Translations under genes and position numbers: made by a program
Notes under the pieces: model-generated
Told to the model about the DNA's origin: nothing
Seen by the model: the letters and a program-made list of their open reading frames with translations, nothing else
The model's database searches: none
Assembly (NCBI RefSeq): GCF_006438965.1
Contig: NZ_RCZM01000004.1
Coordinates: 248,001 to 312,000 of the forward strand
Length of the DNA stretch: 64,000 nucleotides
Origin: Pedococcus bigeumensis
Lineage (GTDB): Bacteria; Actinomycetota; Actinomycetes; Actinomycetales; Dermatophilaceae
Direction: 5' to 3'
In this document: positions 35,563 through 44,838 of the stretch, piece by piece
How the letters are laid out: every line of letters begins with the position of its first letter
How positions within the stretch are numbered: position 1 is the first letter of the stretch

Positions 35563-37080
35563 GTGAACTCCGACATCACCCGCCTCAGCGCTGCCGAGCT
35601 CGCCCATGCGCTCGACTCCCGCGAAGTCAGCTCTGTCGAGGTCGTGCAGGCCCACCTCGACCGCATTGCCACCGTCGACGCCGACGTGCACGCCTACCTG
35701 CACGTGGACGGCGAGGGCGCCCTCGCGGCGGCCCAGGCCGTGGACCAGCGCCGCGCGTCAGGGGAGGACCTCCACGTCCTCGCCGGGGTGCCCATCGCCG
35801 TCAAGGACGTGATGGTCACCAAGGGCCTGCCGACCACCTGCGGCTCCAAGATCCTCAAGGGCTGGATCCCGCCCTACGACGCCACGGTCGTGAGCCGCCT
35901 CAAGGCGGCCGGCATGCCGATCCTCGGCAAGACCAACATGGACGAGTTCGCGATGGGTTCCTCCACCGAGCACTCCGCCTACGGCCCCACCCACAACCCC
36001 TGGGACCTCACCCGCATCCCCGGCGGGTCCGGAGGTGGCTCCTCAGCCGTCGTCGCGGCATACGAGGCGCCGTGGGCCATCGGCACGGATACTGGCGGCT
36101 CGATCCGCCAGCCCGCGTCGGTGACCGGCACGGTCGGCGTGAAGCCGACCTACGGTGGCGTCTCCCGGTACGGTCTCGTGGCGCTCGCGTCCAGCCTCGA
36201 CCAGGCCGGCCCGTGCACCCGCACCGTGCTCGACGCTGCCCTGCTGCACTCGGTCATCGGCGGCTACGACCCGATGGACTCGACGTCGATCAACGCGCCG
36301 GTGCCCTCGGTCGTTGAGGCCGCGCGGAACGCCGACGTGAAGGGGCTCAAGGTCGGCGTCATCAAGGAGCTCGGCGGCGAGGGCTACCAGGCCGGTGTGC
36401 GCGCCCGCTTCGACGAGTCGGTGGCGCTGCTCCAGGAGGCCGGCGCCGAGATCGTCGAGGTCTCCTGCCCGAGCTTCGACTACGCGCTCGCGGCCTACTA
36501 CCTGATCCTGCCCAGCGAGGCGTCCTCGAACCTCGCCAAGTTCGACGCCATGCGCTACGGCCTGAGGGTGCTGCCCGAGGGCATCGACGACCCCAGTGCC
36601 GAGCAGGTCATGGCGGCCACCCGCGACGCCGGCTTCGGTGACGAGGTGAAGCGCCGGATCATCCTCGGCACCTACGCCCTGTCGAGTGGCTACTACGACG
36701 CCTACTACGGCCAGGCGCAGAAGGTCCGTCGCCTCATTGCCGGCGACTTCGACCGCGCCTTCGGGCAGGTCGACGTGCTGGTCAGCCCGACCGCCCCGAC
36801 CACGGCGTTCAAGCTCGGCGACAAGCTCGACGACCCGATGTCGATGTACCTCCAGGACGTCGCGACGATCCCGGCCAACCTCGCGGGCGTGCCCGGCATG
36901 TCGCTGCCGAGTGGCCTGGCCGAGGAGGACGGGCTGCCCACCGGCATCCAGATCCTGGCCCCGGCGACCAAGGACGAGCGGCTCTACAACGTGGGTGCCG
37001 CGCTGGAGAAGATGCTCGTCGACAAGTGGGGCGGGTCGCTGCTGGCCAAGGCCCCCGAGCTGACCGCGAAGGGAGCGTGA
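35563..37080 (+). CDS. gatA: Asp/Glu-tRNA amidotransferase subunit A
   Basis: The glutaminase/amidase subunit that releases ammonia from glutamine and channels it to GatB, 505 residues. The amidase-signature Ser-cis-Ser-Lys triad is visible: Lys in [14 protein letters not shown] and the Ser-rich [35 protein letters not shown]. It starts with GTG at 35563 after AAGGACC. It lies 70 bp after gatC and just before gatB. Confidence 0.96.
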   Translation: MNSDITRLSAAELAHALDSREVSSVEVVQAHLDRIATVDADVHAYLHVDGEGALAAAQAVDQRRASGEDLHVLAGVPIAVKDVMVTKGLPTTCGSKILKGWIPPYDATVVSRLKAAGMPILGKTNMDEFAMGSSTEHSAYGPTHNPWDLTRIPGGSGGGSSAVVAAYEAPWAIGTDTGGSIRQPASVTGTVGVKPTYGGVSRYGLVALASSLDQAGPCTRTVLDAALLHSVIGGYDPMDSTSINAPVPSVVEAARNADVKGLKVGVIKELGGEGYQAGVRARFDESVALLQEAGAEIVEVSCPSFDYALAAYYLILPSEASSNLAKFDAMRYGLRVLPEGIDDPSAEQVMAATRDAGFGDEVKRRIILGTYALSSGYYDAYYGQAQKVRRLIAGDFDRAFGQVDVLVSPTAPTTAFKLGDKLDDPMSMYLQDVATIPANLAGVPGMSLPSGLAEEDGLPTGIQILAPATKDERLYNVGAALEKMLVDKWGGSLLAKAPELTAKGA

Positions 37081-37085
37081 CCCCG

Positions 37086-38618
37086 ATGACCACCGCTGCC
37101 ACCGCCGAGGAGATCGTCGACTACGACGAGGCGCTCGAGCGCTACGACCCCGTGATGGGTCTCGAGGTGCACGTCGAGCTCAACACCGCGACCAAGATGT
37201 TCTGTGGCTGCGCGACCGGGTTCGGCGCCGACCCCAACACCCAGGTCTGCCCGGTCTGCCTGGGTCTGCCGGGTGCGCTGCCCGTCGTGAACGAGAAGGC
37301 TGTCGAGTCGGCCATCCGGATCGGCCTCGCGCTCAACTGCGAGATCGCCGAGTGGTGCCGGTTCGCCCGGAAGAACTACTTCTACCCGGACATGCCGAAG
37401 AACTTCCAGACGAGCCAGTACGACGAGCCGATCGCCTTCGAGGGCCACCTCGACGTCGAGCTGTCGGACGGCACCACCTACCGGGTCGCCATCGAGCGCG
37501 CCCACATGGAGGAGGACACCGGCAAGTCGCTGCACGTCGGTGGCGCCACGGGCCGGATCCACGGCGCCGACCACTCACTGGTCGACTACAACCGGGCCGG
37601 CATCCCCCTCATCGAGATCGTCACCAAGCCGCTGACGGGTGCAGGTGAGCGGGCGCCCCAGGTGGCCAAGGCCTACGTCGGCGCACTGCGTGAGCTGCTG
37701 CGCGCGCTCGGGGTCTCGGACGTCAAGATGGAGCAGGGTTCGCTGCGCTGCGATGCCAACCTCTCGTTGCGCCCCAAGGCAGCTGGCGACGAGAACCAGG
37801 ACGACGTGCCCCTCGGCACCCGCACCGAGACCAAGAACGTGAACTCGCTGCGCAGCGTCGAACGGGCGATCCGCTACGAGATCACGCGTCACGCCGCGGT
37901 GCTCGACAAGGGCGAGAAGATCAGGCAGGAAACCCGGCACTGGCACGAGGACACCGGGGTCACGACGAGTGGCCGCGAGAAGTCCGACGCCGACGACTAC
38001 CGCTATTTCCCGGAGCCGGACCTCGTGCCCGTCGCACCGACGCGCGAGACCGTCGAGCACCTGCGGGGCACCTTGCCCGAGGCCCCCGGCCTTCGCCGCA
38101 AGCGGCTCCAGAGTGACTGGGGCTACAGCGATCTCGAGATGCGGGACGTGATGAACGCCGGTGCCGTCGACCTCATCGAGGAGACGGTGGCGGCGGGCGC
38201 CACGCCGGCCGGCGCACGCAAGTGGTGGACCGGTGAGCTCGCCCGCCGGGCGAACGTCGAGGTGAAGTCGGTCGAGGACTTCGGCGTCACCCCGGCCCAC
38301 ATCGCCGAGCTCGACGGGCTGGTCCGCGACGGCCGGCTCAACGACTCGATGGCGCGTCAGGTGCTCGAAGGCGTCATCGCCGGCGAGGGCACGCCTCTCG
38401 AGGTCGCGGACGCGCGTGGCCTCGAGCTGGTGCAGGACGACGGTGCCCTCGAGGCGGCCGTCGACAAGGTCATCGACGCCAATCCCGATGTGGCGCAGAA
38501 GGTTCGCGACGGCAAGGTCCAGGCCGCGGGCGCGCTCATCGGTCAGGTGATGAAGGAGATGAAGGGCCAGGCCGACGCCGGCAAGGCCCGCGAGATCATC
38601 CTCGCCAAGCTCACCTGA
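37086..38618 (+). CDS. gatB: Asp/Glu-tRNA amidotransferase subunit B
   Basis: The kinase/amidotransferase subunit that phosphorylates and amidates mischarged Glu-tRNA(Gln) or Asp-tRNA(Asn), 510 residues. Signature blocks are [20 protein letters not shown] with [14 protein letters not shown] (zinc Cys), [16 protein letters not shown] and [13 protein letters not shown]. The C-terminal GatB/YqeY helical domain is complete. ATG 37086 lies 5 bp after the gatA stop, with AAGGGAG inside the gatA end. Confidence 0.96.
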   Translation: MTTAATAEEIVDYDEALERYDPVMGLEVHVELNTATKMFCGCATGFGADPNTQVCPVCLGLPGALPVVNEKAVESAIRIGLALNCEIAEWCRFARKNYFYPDMPKNFQTSQYDEPIAFEGHLDVELSDGTTYRVAIERAHMEEDTGKSLHVGGATGRIHGADHSLVDYNRAGIPLIEIVTKPLTGAGERAPQVAKAYVGALRELLRALGVSDVKMEQGSLRCDANLSLRPKAAGDENQDDVPLGTRTETKNVNSLRSVERAIRYEITRHAAVLDKGEKIRQETRHWHEDTGVTTSGREKSDADDYRYFPEPDLVPVAPTRETVEHLRGTLPEAPGLRRKRLQSDWGYSDLEMRDVMNAGAVDLIEETVAAGATPAGARKWWTGELARRANVEVKSVEDFGVTPAHIAELDGLVRDGRLNDSMARQVLEGVIAGEGTPLEVADARGLELVQDDGALEAAVDKVIDANPDVAQKVRDGKVQAAGALIGQVMKEMKGQADAGKAREIILAKLT

Positions 38619-38648
38619 CCCTGACGCAAGTCCCGCGAGGGCACGACA

Positions 38649-38680
38649 AGGGGGTATGCCGCCCACGCGGCATACCCCCT
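38649..38680. terminator. terminator hairpin after gatB built on GTATGCCG
   Basis: AGGGGGTATGCCGC (38649-38662) and its exact complement (38667-38680) form a perfect 14-bp stem with a CCAC loop, 30 nt after the gatB stop. There is no U-tract. Confidence 0.65.
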
Positions 38681-38714
38681 CGTCGCACCTTCGCTGCCGC
38701 CCCGGGCCAGCGCC

Positions 38715-38762
38715 CTGTTGGAAGTGAAACTGCCGGATATCCGGAAGTTCCACTTCCAACAG
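38715..38762. repeat. 48-bp spacer-less palindrome centred on GATATC
   Basis: The two 24-bp arms meet with no spacer at CCGGATATCCGG and differ at only two positions. The left arm begins CTGTTGGAAGTG and the right ends CACTTCCAACAG. It sits between the gatB terminator and the 3' end of the DUF937 gene. It could terminate the minus-strand gene or be a protein-binding site. Confidence 0.75.
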
Positions 38763-38774
38763 CAGCAGGTCGGG

Positions 38775-39347
38775 TCAGCGGCGGCCGCCGCCGAGGAGTC
38801 CACCGAGCACGTCGCTGATGATGGATCCGGTGTTGATCCCGCCGGACTGGGTGCCCTTGGTCGCCCCACCGAGGACCTGACCGAGGATGTCGCCGAGGCC
38901 ACCTCCACCGGCGCCTCCCGATGGAGTTCGCGCGGCGCCACCTGCTCCGCCGAGGACCTTCTTCGCCAACCAGGAGAGCACGATCGGCGCCAGGATCGGG
39001 ATGAGCTTGGCCACGATGCCCTTGCTCGCGCCGCCACCGACGCCCCCGAGCTGGTTGAGCACCTGCTCCTGGTTGTCGCCGAAGATGTGGTGCGCGATCT
39101 TCTCGCCCTCGGTCGGGTCGACCTGGGTCAGGTCCACCCCACCGTCGATGAGCGAACCGTCGTGCTGCCCAAGGGCTTCCGTGAGCGACGCGGCGCCCGC
39201 GGGGTCGGCAGCGTTGGCGTCGAGGCCACCGAGCAGGGCCGGCAGGGCGGTGCGAGCTGCCTGCTCCACCTCGGCCGGGTCGGCGCCCACCTGCTGGGCG
39301 AGCTGGTTGAGGTCGACCTGGGACAGGATCTCGTCCACTGCGGACAT
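38775..39347 (-). CDS. DUF937 domain protein
   Basis: A 190-residue protein of the DUF937 group. It has a helical N-terminal domain (ILSQVDLNQLAQQVGADPAEVEQAARTALPALLGGL) and a block EGEKIAHHIFGDNQEQVLNQL. A long Gly-rich C-terminal region (GGAGGAARTPSGGAGGGGLG, ending GGLLGGGRR) is probably flexible. There is no signal peptide. The function is unknown. The ATG at 39347 follows GAGAGGGG. Confidence 0.8.
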   Translation of the reverse strand: MSAVDEILSQVDLNQLAQQVGADPAEVEQAARTALPALLGGLDANAADPAGAASLTEALGQHDGSLIDGGVDLTQVDPTEGEKIAHHIFGDNQEQVLNQLGGVGGGASKGIVAKLIPILAPIVLSWLAKKVLGGAGGAARTPSGGAGGGGLGDILGQVLGGATKGTQSGGINTGSIISDVLGGLLGGGRR

Positions 39348-39406
39348 GGGTACCCCTCTCTGCGCTGGTCGACCGCCGTGGCCGCCACGGTCAACGTACC
39401 CCGAGG

Positions 39407-41314
39407 TCAACAGGCGGGCAGATGGTCGACCTGGTCGGCGCCGTACCGGTGGCCGTGCCCGGACGGCAGCGACAGCGACCCCACATAGTCGAAGGCTGCC
39501 TGGGCGAAGCTCACTCCCGGGAGCCACGGTCCACCCGCGGTCGGGCGGACCAGCAGCGCGGGAGTCGCGTGCACGACGGGGTCGCTGGGGTTCGCCACGC
39601 TGGCCTCCCGCCCACGACCGGCTGTGGCCCCACCCGGCGAGCCCACCCACAGCGCTGAGCAGACCCGAGCCGCCTCGACGGGGTGGGCCAGCACCGCCTG
39701 CCCGGCAAGGGCGCCGAGGCTCTCGCCGTAGAGGTGCAGCTGGGGACGGGCGTCGGGCGGCAGCAACGCGATCCGGTCGGCCACGGCCTTCTCGAGCTCC
39801 CGAGCCCCCTGCTCCGCGACGTCGCGCTGGAAGAGGAACGCCACCCAGCTCGGTGTTGCTGCGTACTGCATCCCGACGAGGGCGACGTCACCATGGAACC
39901 GCCGCTCGAACCCGTCGACGGCTGCCGGGTCGACCCACCCGGACCCGGTGGGCACCATGACGACCACCCGGGACTTGGTGAGCCCACCGTGCGCGACGAG
40001 GTCGTCGGCCACCAGTTGCGCGCGCTGGTGCAAGGTCTCGCCCGGACGCTCTGCGGCGTAGGCCCGAACGGCGCCCAGCGGTGAGGACGCGGTCAGCGCA
40101 CGGTTCGACGCCGCTGTGGGCGTGGTCGCCTGGGCGGGCGCGGCCGGCGCCATCAGTGCCCCCATCGCGGCCATCGCGACCATCGGCCGCCAGGCGCGAC
40201 GACGAAGCCGCACCACCTGTCGCACGCCGTGCCCCAGCACGACCGCTGCCGCGACGACGACAGCGGCCACGACCCAGTGCCGGATCCCGTCGGGGGCTAC
40301 GCCGGCTGCGACCCGCTGCGCATCCTGCTGGGCATCGGCCCACCAGAGGACCGGTCCCAGGACGGCAGTGCTGGCTGCCGCGACGACCACCCTGGCCCGG
40401 CCGCCGTGCCTCGGCGCCAAGGGACGCACCCGCCGGACGATCGCGAGTGCCGGCAGCACGAAGACCACCGTGGCCAAGCCCTGGAGGAGGGCGCTGCGGG
40501 GGAGCAGCCCGGGAAAGACCGAGGCGTATGCCGCGAGGGCGGCAGTCACGGTCGTGGACACCCTGGGTGCGCGGTCGGCGAGGTCCCAGATCCGCGAGTG
40601 GCCGATCCGCGACCAGGTGGCTCGGGAACCGGCGAGGAGGGATCGGGAACCGGCGAGGAGGGAGCGGAGGCTACGGCGTAGCCGGGTCGTGCCTGCGGCC
40701 CCGACGAGCAGCACCGACGCGGCGCCGGCGGTGCCCACGGCACCCGTGCCCTCAGCCACGCTGGCCACCGACTCGTGGCCGGGGACGGACCAGCCCTGGC
40801 GCCACGAGTTGATCCGCACCGCGGCCATCGCGACCTCGGCCAATGCGGCGCACCGCACTCGGGCAGCCGTGCTCGGCGTCGCGCGCCTGCTGATGGTGCA
40901 CGAGGCTCGCATCGTGGTGCCGAGCTGGTCGTCGATGGCGCGCCGCGCGGAGCCGGGCAACGGGTGACCGACCACTGCCGCATGGCGCAGCAGGTCGTAC
41001 CCGAGGTCATGCCGCTGGCAGCCCGGCGTGAACGAGGCAGGCAGGGGGACTGGCGAGGAGCAGCTGCCCCGAGGGTCGAGCAGCACGCCGCCCCTGACCG
41101 TCGGTCGGTACCCCCGCGAGGCCGCGAAGCCCGTCGGCACTGCCAGCGCTGCGCGGTCAGCCGGCTCGGTGACGAGGGCGGCCACGGCCGCCTGGGTCGC
41201 CGCGTTGAGGGAGCGCGGGTCGGCTGCTGCCGACCGCAGGGCGGCAGCGCCGCCGACCCACAGGCACGCGCCCAGGGCGAGGACGAGCATCAACAGGGTT
41301 CGAATGGCTTTCAT
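39407..41314 (-). CDS. phospholipase A2-like domain fused to membrane alpha/beta-hydrolase
   Basis: A 635-residue protein with three parts. Residues 1-30 form a signal/anchor helix. Residues about 75-165 resemble bacterial phospholipase A2: CSSPVPLPASFTPGCQRHDLGYDLLR carries the His-Asp pair of the catalytic helix, with several nearby Cys. A middle block has three to five membrane helices. The C-terminal 240 residues are an alpha/beta-hydrolase of the Abhydrolase_9 type, with nucleophile elbow LYGESLGAL. Residues near 240 contain a perfect 7-residue direct repeat (SLLAGSR). I infer two hydrolytic domains on the outer face; lipid substrates are a guess. Confidence 0.72.
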   Translation of the reverse strand: MKAIRTLLMLVLALGACLWVGGAAALRSAAADPRSLNAATQAAVAALVTEPADRAALAVPTGFAASRGYRPTVRGGVLLDPRGSCSSPVPLPASFTPGCQRHDLGYDLLRHAAVVGHPLPGSARRAIDDQLGTTMRASCTISRRATPSTAARVRCAALAEVAMAAVRINSWRQGWSVPGHESVASVAEGTGAVGTAGAASVLLVGAAGTTRLRRSLRSLLAGSRSLLAGSRATWSRIGHSRIWDLADRAPRVSTTVTAALAAYASVFPGLLPRSALLQGLATVVFVLPALAIVRRVRPLAPRHGGRARVVVAAASTAVLGPVLWWADAQQDAQRVAAGVAPDGIRHWVVAAVVVAAAVVLGHGVRQVVRLRRRAWRPMVAMAAMGALMAPAAPAQATTPTAASNRALTASSPLGAVRAYAAERPGETLHQRAQLVADDLVAHGGLTKSRVVVMVPTGSGWVDPAAVDGFERRFHGDVALVGMQYAATPSWVAFLFQRDVAEQGARELEKAVADRIALLPPDARPQLHLYGESLGALAGQAVLAHPVEAARVCSALWVGSPGGATAGRGREASVANPSDPVVHATPALLVRPTAGGPWLPGVSFAQAAFDYVGSLSLPSGHGHRYGADQVDHLPAC

Positions 41315-41465
41315 GCCGCCGAACGTAGGAACGGCGAACGCCACGAATCATCAAGCGGGAGAGCCAGATCCACCTAGCTCTCAAGTAGTCGGAGGGAGCC
41401 TGCCCCTACCCGTGGGGTACGTGCATGTCACTCCACAGAGTGACGCCCCACGGGGCCACCCCTCG

Positions 41466-41471
41466 TAGCCT
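41466..41471 (+). promoter_or_regulatory. leaderless -10 element of histidine kinase gene
   Basis: TAGCCT ends 7 nt before the ATG at 41479. It supports this start over the in-frame ATG at 41425. Confidence 0.55.
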
Positions 41472-41478
41472 TGCCGAC

Positions 41479-42840
41479 ATGAGGACAGGACTGGCAAGGG
41501 CGCCCCGAGCCGCCGGGCGTGGAGTCGTCCGCACCGGACGCGGGGTGGCCACGGTGGGCCGGTGGGCCAGTGCGCCGGCTCGGTTCGCGTTCCGCTTCCT
41601 CACCCGTTCGCCCGAGACGACCCTGTTCGTCCTGGCTGCGATCCTGTTCGTCATCGCGTGGGCCACCCTGTCGCTCACCCACGACGTCACGGTCTCCCTG
41701 CGCCCGGTGGTGGCGCTGGTCGAGACCGCTCCGCTCCTCCTGGCTCGGATCCGCCCGATGGCCGGCTGGGCGATCAGCATCGGCGGCGCCATCGGGTTCG
41801 CGCTCGCCGACATGGCCCTCCCCGGCTGGCAGATGCCGTGGCCGGTCGTGCACTTCCTCGTCCTGCTGACCATGGTCGCCGCGGTCGCGCTGCGCGCCCG
41901 GTGGCAGGAGGTCGCGGGGGCTGTGGGCGGGACGGCGGTCGTGTTCGGGCTCCTGCTCCCCGAGGAGCTGCGCCCCTGGGCGATCGGCCAGGCGCTGCTG
42001 GCCGGGGTGGCCCTGCTCGTCCGCTGGCTGGTGCTGTCGCGCCGCCAGCTGGCCATCGAGACCGTCAGCACCCAGGAAGAGCGAGCCCGTCGCGCCGTGC
42101 TGGAGGAGCGGTCGATGATCGCCCGCGAGCTGCACGACGTGGTGGCCCACCACATGTCGCTCATCGTCGTCCAGGCGCAGAGTGCTCCCTACCGGCTCGA
42201 CGAGGTCGGGGACGATGCGAAGGCCGAGTTCACCTCGATCGAGCAGTCCGCGCGTGCCGCCCTCAACGAGGTCCGCGCCGTGCTGGGCGTGCTGCGGACG
42301 GAGTCGCACGAGGTGGCGTCCGCGCCGGTCCCCGGCGGCGCCGACCTCGTTGCGCTGCTGGAGTCCAGCCGAGCGGCCGGGCTCCCGTTGACCTGGGGGG
42401 AGCTGCCGCCGACCCTCGCCTCCGTGCCGCCGGGAGTCGGGCTGGCGGCATACCGGATCCTGCAGGAGAGCTTGGCCAACGCCTCGCGGCACGCACCCGG
42501 TGCCGCGGTGCGCGCGCAAGTGAGCCTCGACGCGAAGGGGCTCAGCCTCTCCGTCGAGAACTCGGTCGCACCGCGCCTGCCCGGTCCGGGGCGCGAGACC
42601 GGCGGCGGCAGCGGCCTGCTGGGTGCGCGCACCCGGGCGGAGTCTGCCGGCGGCACGCTCGCAGCCGGGCCTACGCCGACTCGTGGCTTCCGTGTCGAGG
42701 CGGTCCTTCCAGCGACCGTCACCGATCCGGGCGACGCCGACGACGACAGCGGGTCCGGCAACGACGCCGACCCCGCGTCGAACCCCGGTGGCGCGGTCGA
42801 GGCGTCGGCAACGACGGCGTCCGACACGCAGGGTCAGTAG
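41479..42840 (+). CDS. NarL-type two-component sensor histidine kinase
   Basis: A 453-residue sensor kinase with a short basic N-terminus and about five membrane helices (residues 40-190), so with little extracellular sensor. The HisKA_3 dimerisation domain has the phosphoacceptor His219 in MIARELHDVVAHHMSLIVVQ. The ATPase domain has the N-box ILQESLANASRHAP and the G-box GGGSGLLGARTRAESAGG. The C-terminus is an acidic, low-complexity tail. It pairs with the response regulator 9 bp downstream. The signal is unknown. Confidence 0.92.
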   Translation: MRTGLARAPRAAGRGVVRTGRGVATVGRWASAPARFAFRFLTRSPETTLFVLAAILFVIAWATLSLTHDVTVSLRPVVALVETAPLLLARIRPMAGWAISIGGAIGFALADMALPGWQMPWPVVHFLVLLTMVAAVALRARWQEVAGAVGGTAVVFGLLLPEELRPWAIGQALLAGVALLVRWLVLSRRQLAIETVSTQEERARRAVLEERSMIARELHDVVAHHMSLIVVQAQSAPYRLDEVGDDAKAEFTSIEQSARAALNEVRAVLGVLRTESHEVASAPVPGGADLVALLESSRAAGLPLTWGELPPTLASVPPGVGLAAYRILQESLANASRHAPGAAVRAQVSLDAKGLSLSVENSVAPRLPGPGRETGGGSGLLGARTRAESAGGTLAAGPTPTRGFRVEAVLPATVTDPGDADDDSGSGNDADPASNPGGAVEASATTASDTQGQ

Positions 42841-42849
42841 GGTCGGGGC

Positions 42850-43515
42850 ATGTCGATCACAGTGCTGGTGGCCGACGACCAGGCGATGGTGCGTCAGGGG
42901 TTCGGCGCCCTCCTCTCGGCCCAGCCGGACATTACCGTCATCGGTGAGGCAGCCAACGGCAAGGAAGCCGTGAGCGAGGTCGCGCGGCTGCACCCGGACG
43001 TCGTGCTGATGGACGTGCGGATGCCCGAGATGAACGGCCTCGAGGCGACCGCCGCGATCATGGCCTCGCCGGTGCACCTGCGTCCGCGGGTGCTGATCCT
43101 CACGACGTTCGACGTCGACGACTACGTCTACGAGGCGCTCCGAGTCGGGGCCAGTGGGTTCCTCCTCAAGGACGCGCCCGCCGAGGAGCTGGCCCAGGCC
43201 GTGCGCGTCGTCGCCCGCGGCGATGCCCTGCTCGCCCCGACCATCATCAAGCGGTTCATCGCCGACGTCGTGCGTCGTCGGGGTCCGATTCCGCGCGAGT
43301 CGCCGCGGCTGGCCGAGCTCACCGGTCGGGAGCGTGAGGTCCTCGAGGTGGTCGCTGCCGGACTCTCCAACGCCGAGATCGCCGAGCGGCTCTACGTCTC
43401 CGAGCAGACGGTCAAGACCCACGTCAGCCGGGTGCTCACCAAGCTCGACCTGCGGGACCGTGCGCAGGCCGTCGTGTTCGCCTACGAGAACGCCGTGGTG
43501 ACCCCAGGCGGTTGA
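42850..43515 (+). CDS. NarL/LuxR-family response regulator
   Basis: A 221-residue response regulator. In the receiver domain, acidic residues Asp9/Asp10 lie in VLVADDQ, phosphoacceptor Asp55 in VVLMDVRMPE, and Lys in GFLLKDAPAEEL. The C-terminal LuxR HTH reads LTGREREVLEVVAAGLSNAEIAERLYVSEQTVKTHVSRVLTKL. It is co-transcribed with the kinase. Target genes are not evident locally. Confidence 0.94.
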   Translation: MSITVLVADDQAMVRQGFGALLSAQPDITVIGEAANGKEAVSEVARLHPDVVLMDVRMPEMNGLEATAAIMASPVHLRPRVLILTTFDVDDYVYEALRVGASGFLLKDAPAEELAQAVRVVARGDALLAPTIIKRFIADVVRRRGPIPRESPRLAELTGREREVLEVVAAGLSNAEIAERLYVSEQTVKTHVSRVLTKLDLRDRAQAVVFAYENAVVTPGG

Positions 43516-43525
43516 CGAGCGGTCC

Positions 43526-44710
43526 TCAGCCGAGACCGTCGAGCGGGAGCGCGACCACCTTGTCGTCGTGGGCGGCCGGGTTGCCCCTGAAGGTGTTGCT
43601 CGTGACCACCCACAGCCGACCGTCCGGACCGCTGACGGCGTCGCGGAGCCGGCCGTACTTGCTTCTGAGGAGCCGTTCCGGAGTGCCGATTCCGTTGGCA
43701 GTCAGTGGAACTCGCCACAGCGACTCGCCGCGCAGGGCCGCCATCCAGACCGCGCCGTCGGCCACGGCGATCCCGCTCGGCGAGGCCTCCGAGGTCGGCC
43801 ACTGGGCCAGCGGATCGGTGAACCCGGACCGCCCGGCCCTGCCCTCGACGACCGGCCAGCCGTAGTTGCGGCCCGGCTGGATGCGGTTGAGCTCGTCCCA
43901 GGTGTTCTGCCCGAACTCGCTGGCGTACATCCGCCCGTCCGGTGCCCACGCGATGCCCTGGACGTTGCGGTGACCGTAGCTCCAGACGGGCGAGTTGCCG
44001 AACGGGTTACCGGGTGCGGGCTTGCCGTCGGTCGTGATCCGCAGGATCTTCCCGCCGAGCGCGGCCTTGTCCTGCGCGCGGTCCGACTTCCCGGCGTCGC
44101 CGGTAGTGACGTAGAGGAAGCCGTCCGGACCGAAGGCGAGGCGGCCACCGTTGTGGTTACCCGCCTTGGGTATGCCGCGGAGCACGACGGTCGGCTTGGT
44201 CGCCTTTCCATTCGCGAAGGTCAGCCGCACGACGCGGTTGTCGTCCGCCGCGGTGAAGTAGACGAAGATGCTGCTGTCGCTGGCGAACCGCGGTGACACC
44301 GCGACGCCCAACAGTCCGCCTTCGCCATCGGGCCGCACGCCCGGGATCTTCCCGAGCACCGTGGGCGACCTGCCCGGGCGGATCTGCAGCAGCTCGGCCT
44401 TGTCGCGCAGAGTGACCAAGGCCGAGCCGTCCGGGAGGAACGCGATGGCCCACGGGACGTCCAGGTCGGTGGCGATGGTTGCCGTGGCGAGCGAGGCGGC
44501 CGTCGTCGTCGTGGTCGACGCGCTGGTCGTCGTCGTCGTCGTCGTGCTGGCACTGGGTGGGGTGGTCAGGACGGGGGCCGAGACGGTCGCCTCGTCACCC
44601 GAGTCCTCCGTGCCGGAACAGCTGTTGATGAGCAGCACGGCCACCACCCCGGCGACGACGGCTGCGGTCCCTGCGGAGGTGCGCCATGGACGAAACGGTG
44701 CACGCGGCAT
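43526..44710 (-). CDS. PQQ-dependent sugar dehydrogenase lipoprotein (GSDH family)
   Basis: A 394-residue exported protein with a basic N-terminus, hydrophobic helix and lipobox LINSC31. A Thr/Ser-rich linker of about 40 residues follows. The six-bladed beta-propeller of the glucose/sorbosone dehydrogenase family has blocks DVPWAIAFLPDGSALVT, GEGGLLGVAVSPRF, NHNGGRLAFGPDGFLYVTTGDAG and GHRNVQGIAWAPDGRMYASEFGQNTWDELN. These enzymes oxidise aldose sugars with PQQ outside the cell; the substrate is not predictable. It is divergent from the dehydrogenase gene at 44839. Confidence 0.88.
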   Translation of the reverse strand: MPRAPFRPWRTSAGTAAVVAGVVAVLLINSCSGTEDSGDEATVSAPVLTTPPSASTTTTTTTSASTTTTTAASLATATIATDLDVPWAIAFLPDGSALVTLRDKAELLQIRPGRSPTVLGKIPGVRPDGEGGLLGVAVSPRFASDSSIFVYFTAADDNRVVRLTFANGKATKPTVVLRGIPKAGNHNGGRLAFGPDGFLYVTTGDAGKSDRAQDKAALGGKILRITTDGKPAPGNPFGNSPVWSYGHRNVQGIAWAPDGRMYASEFGQNTWDELNRIQPGRNYGWPVVEGRAGRSGFTDPLAQWPTSEASPSGIAVADGAVWMAALRGESLWRVPLTANGIGTPERLLRSKYGRLRDAVSGPDGRLWVVTSNTFRGNPAAHDDKVVALPLDGLG

Positions 44711-44825
44711 ACCCCATTGTGCGCGACGAGGATCGGGATGCGCTGGGGCGCGACGGGAACACGCCCGATGCGGTGCGCCATCGGCCCTGGCTCGGACCGG
44801 TCGGGACGAGGACGCCCCGTGGGGT

Positions 44826-44831
44826 TAGCGT
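44826..44831 (+). promoter_or_regulatory. leaderless -10 element of 2-hydroxyacid dehydrogenase gene
   Basis: TAGCGT ends 7 nt before the ATG at 44839 and supports that start over a longer upstream frame. Confidence 0.45.
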
Positions 44832-44838
44832 GAGGGAC

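Noticed and set aside
38775-39347. Gly-rich C-terminus of the DUF937 protein as a PE/PPE or secretion signal
   Set aside because: No YxxxD/E secretion motif or partner genes were seen; simple flexible Gly-rich tail.
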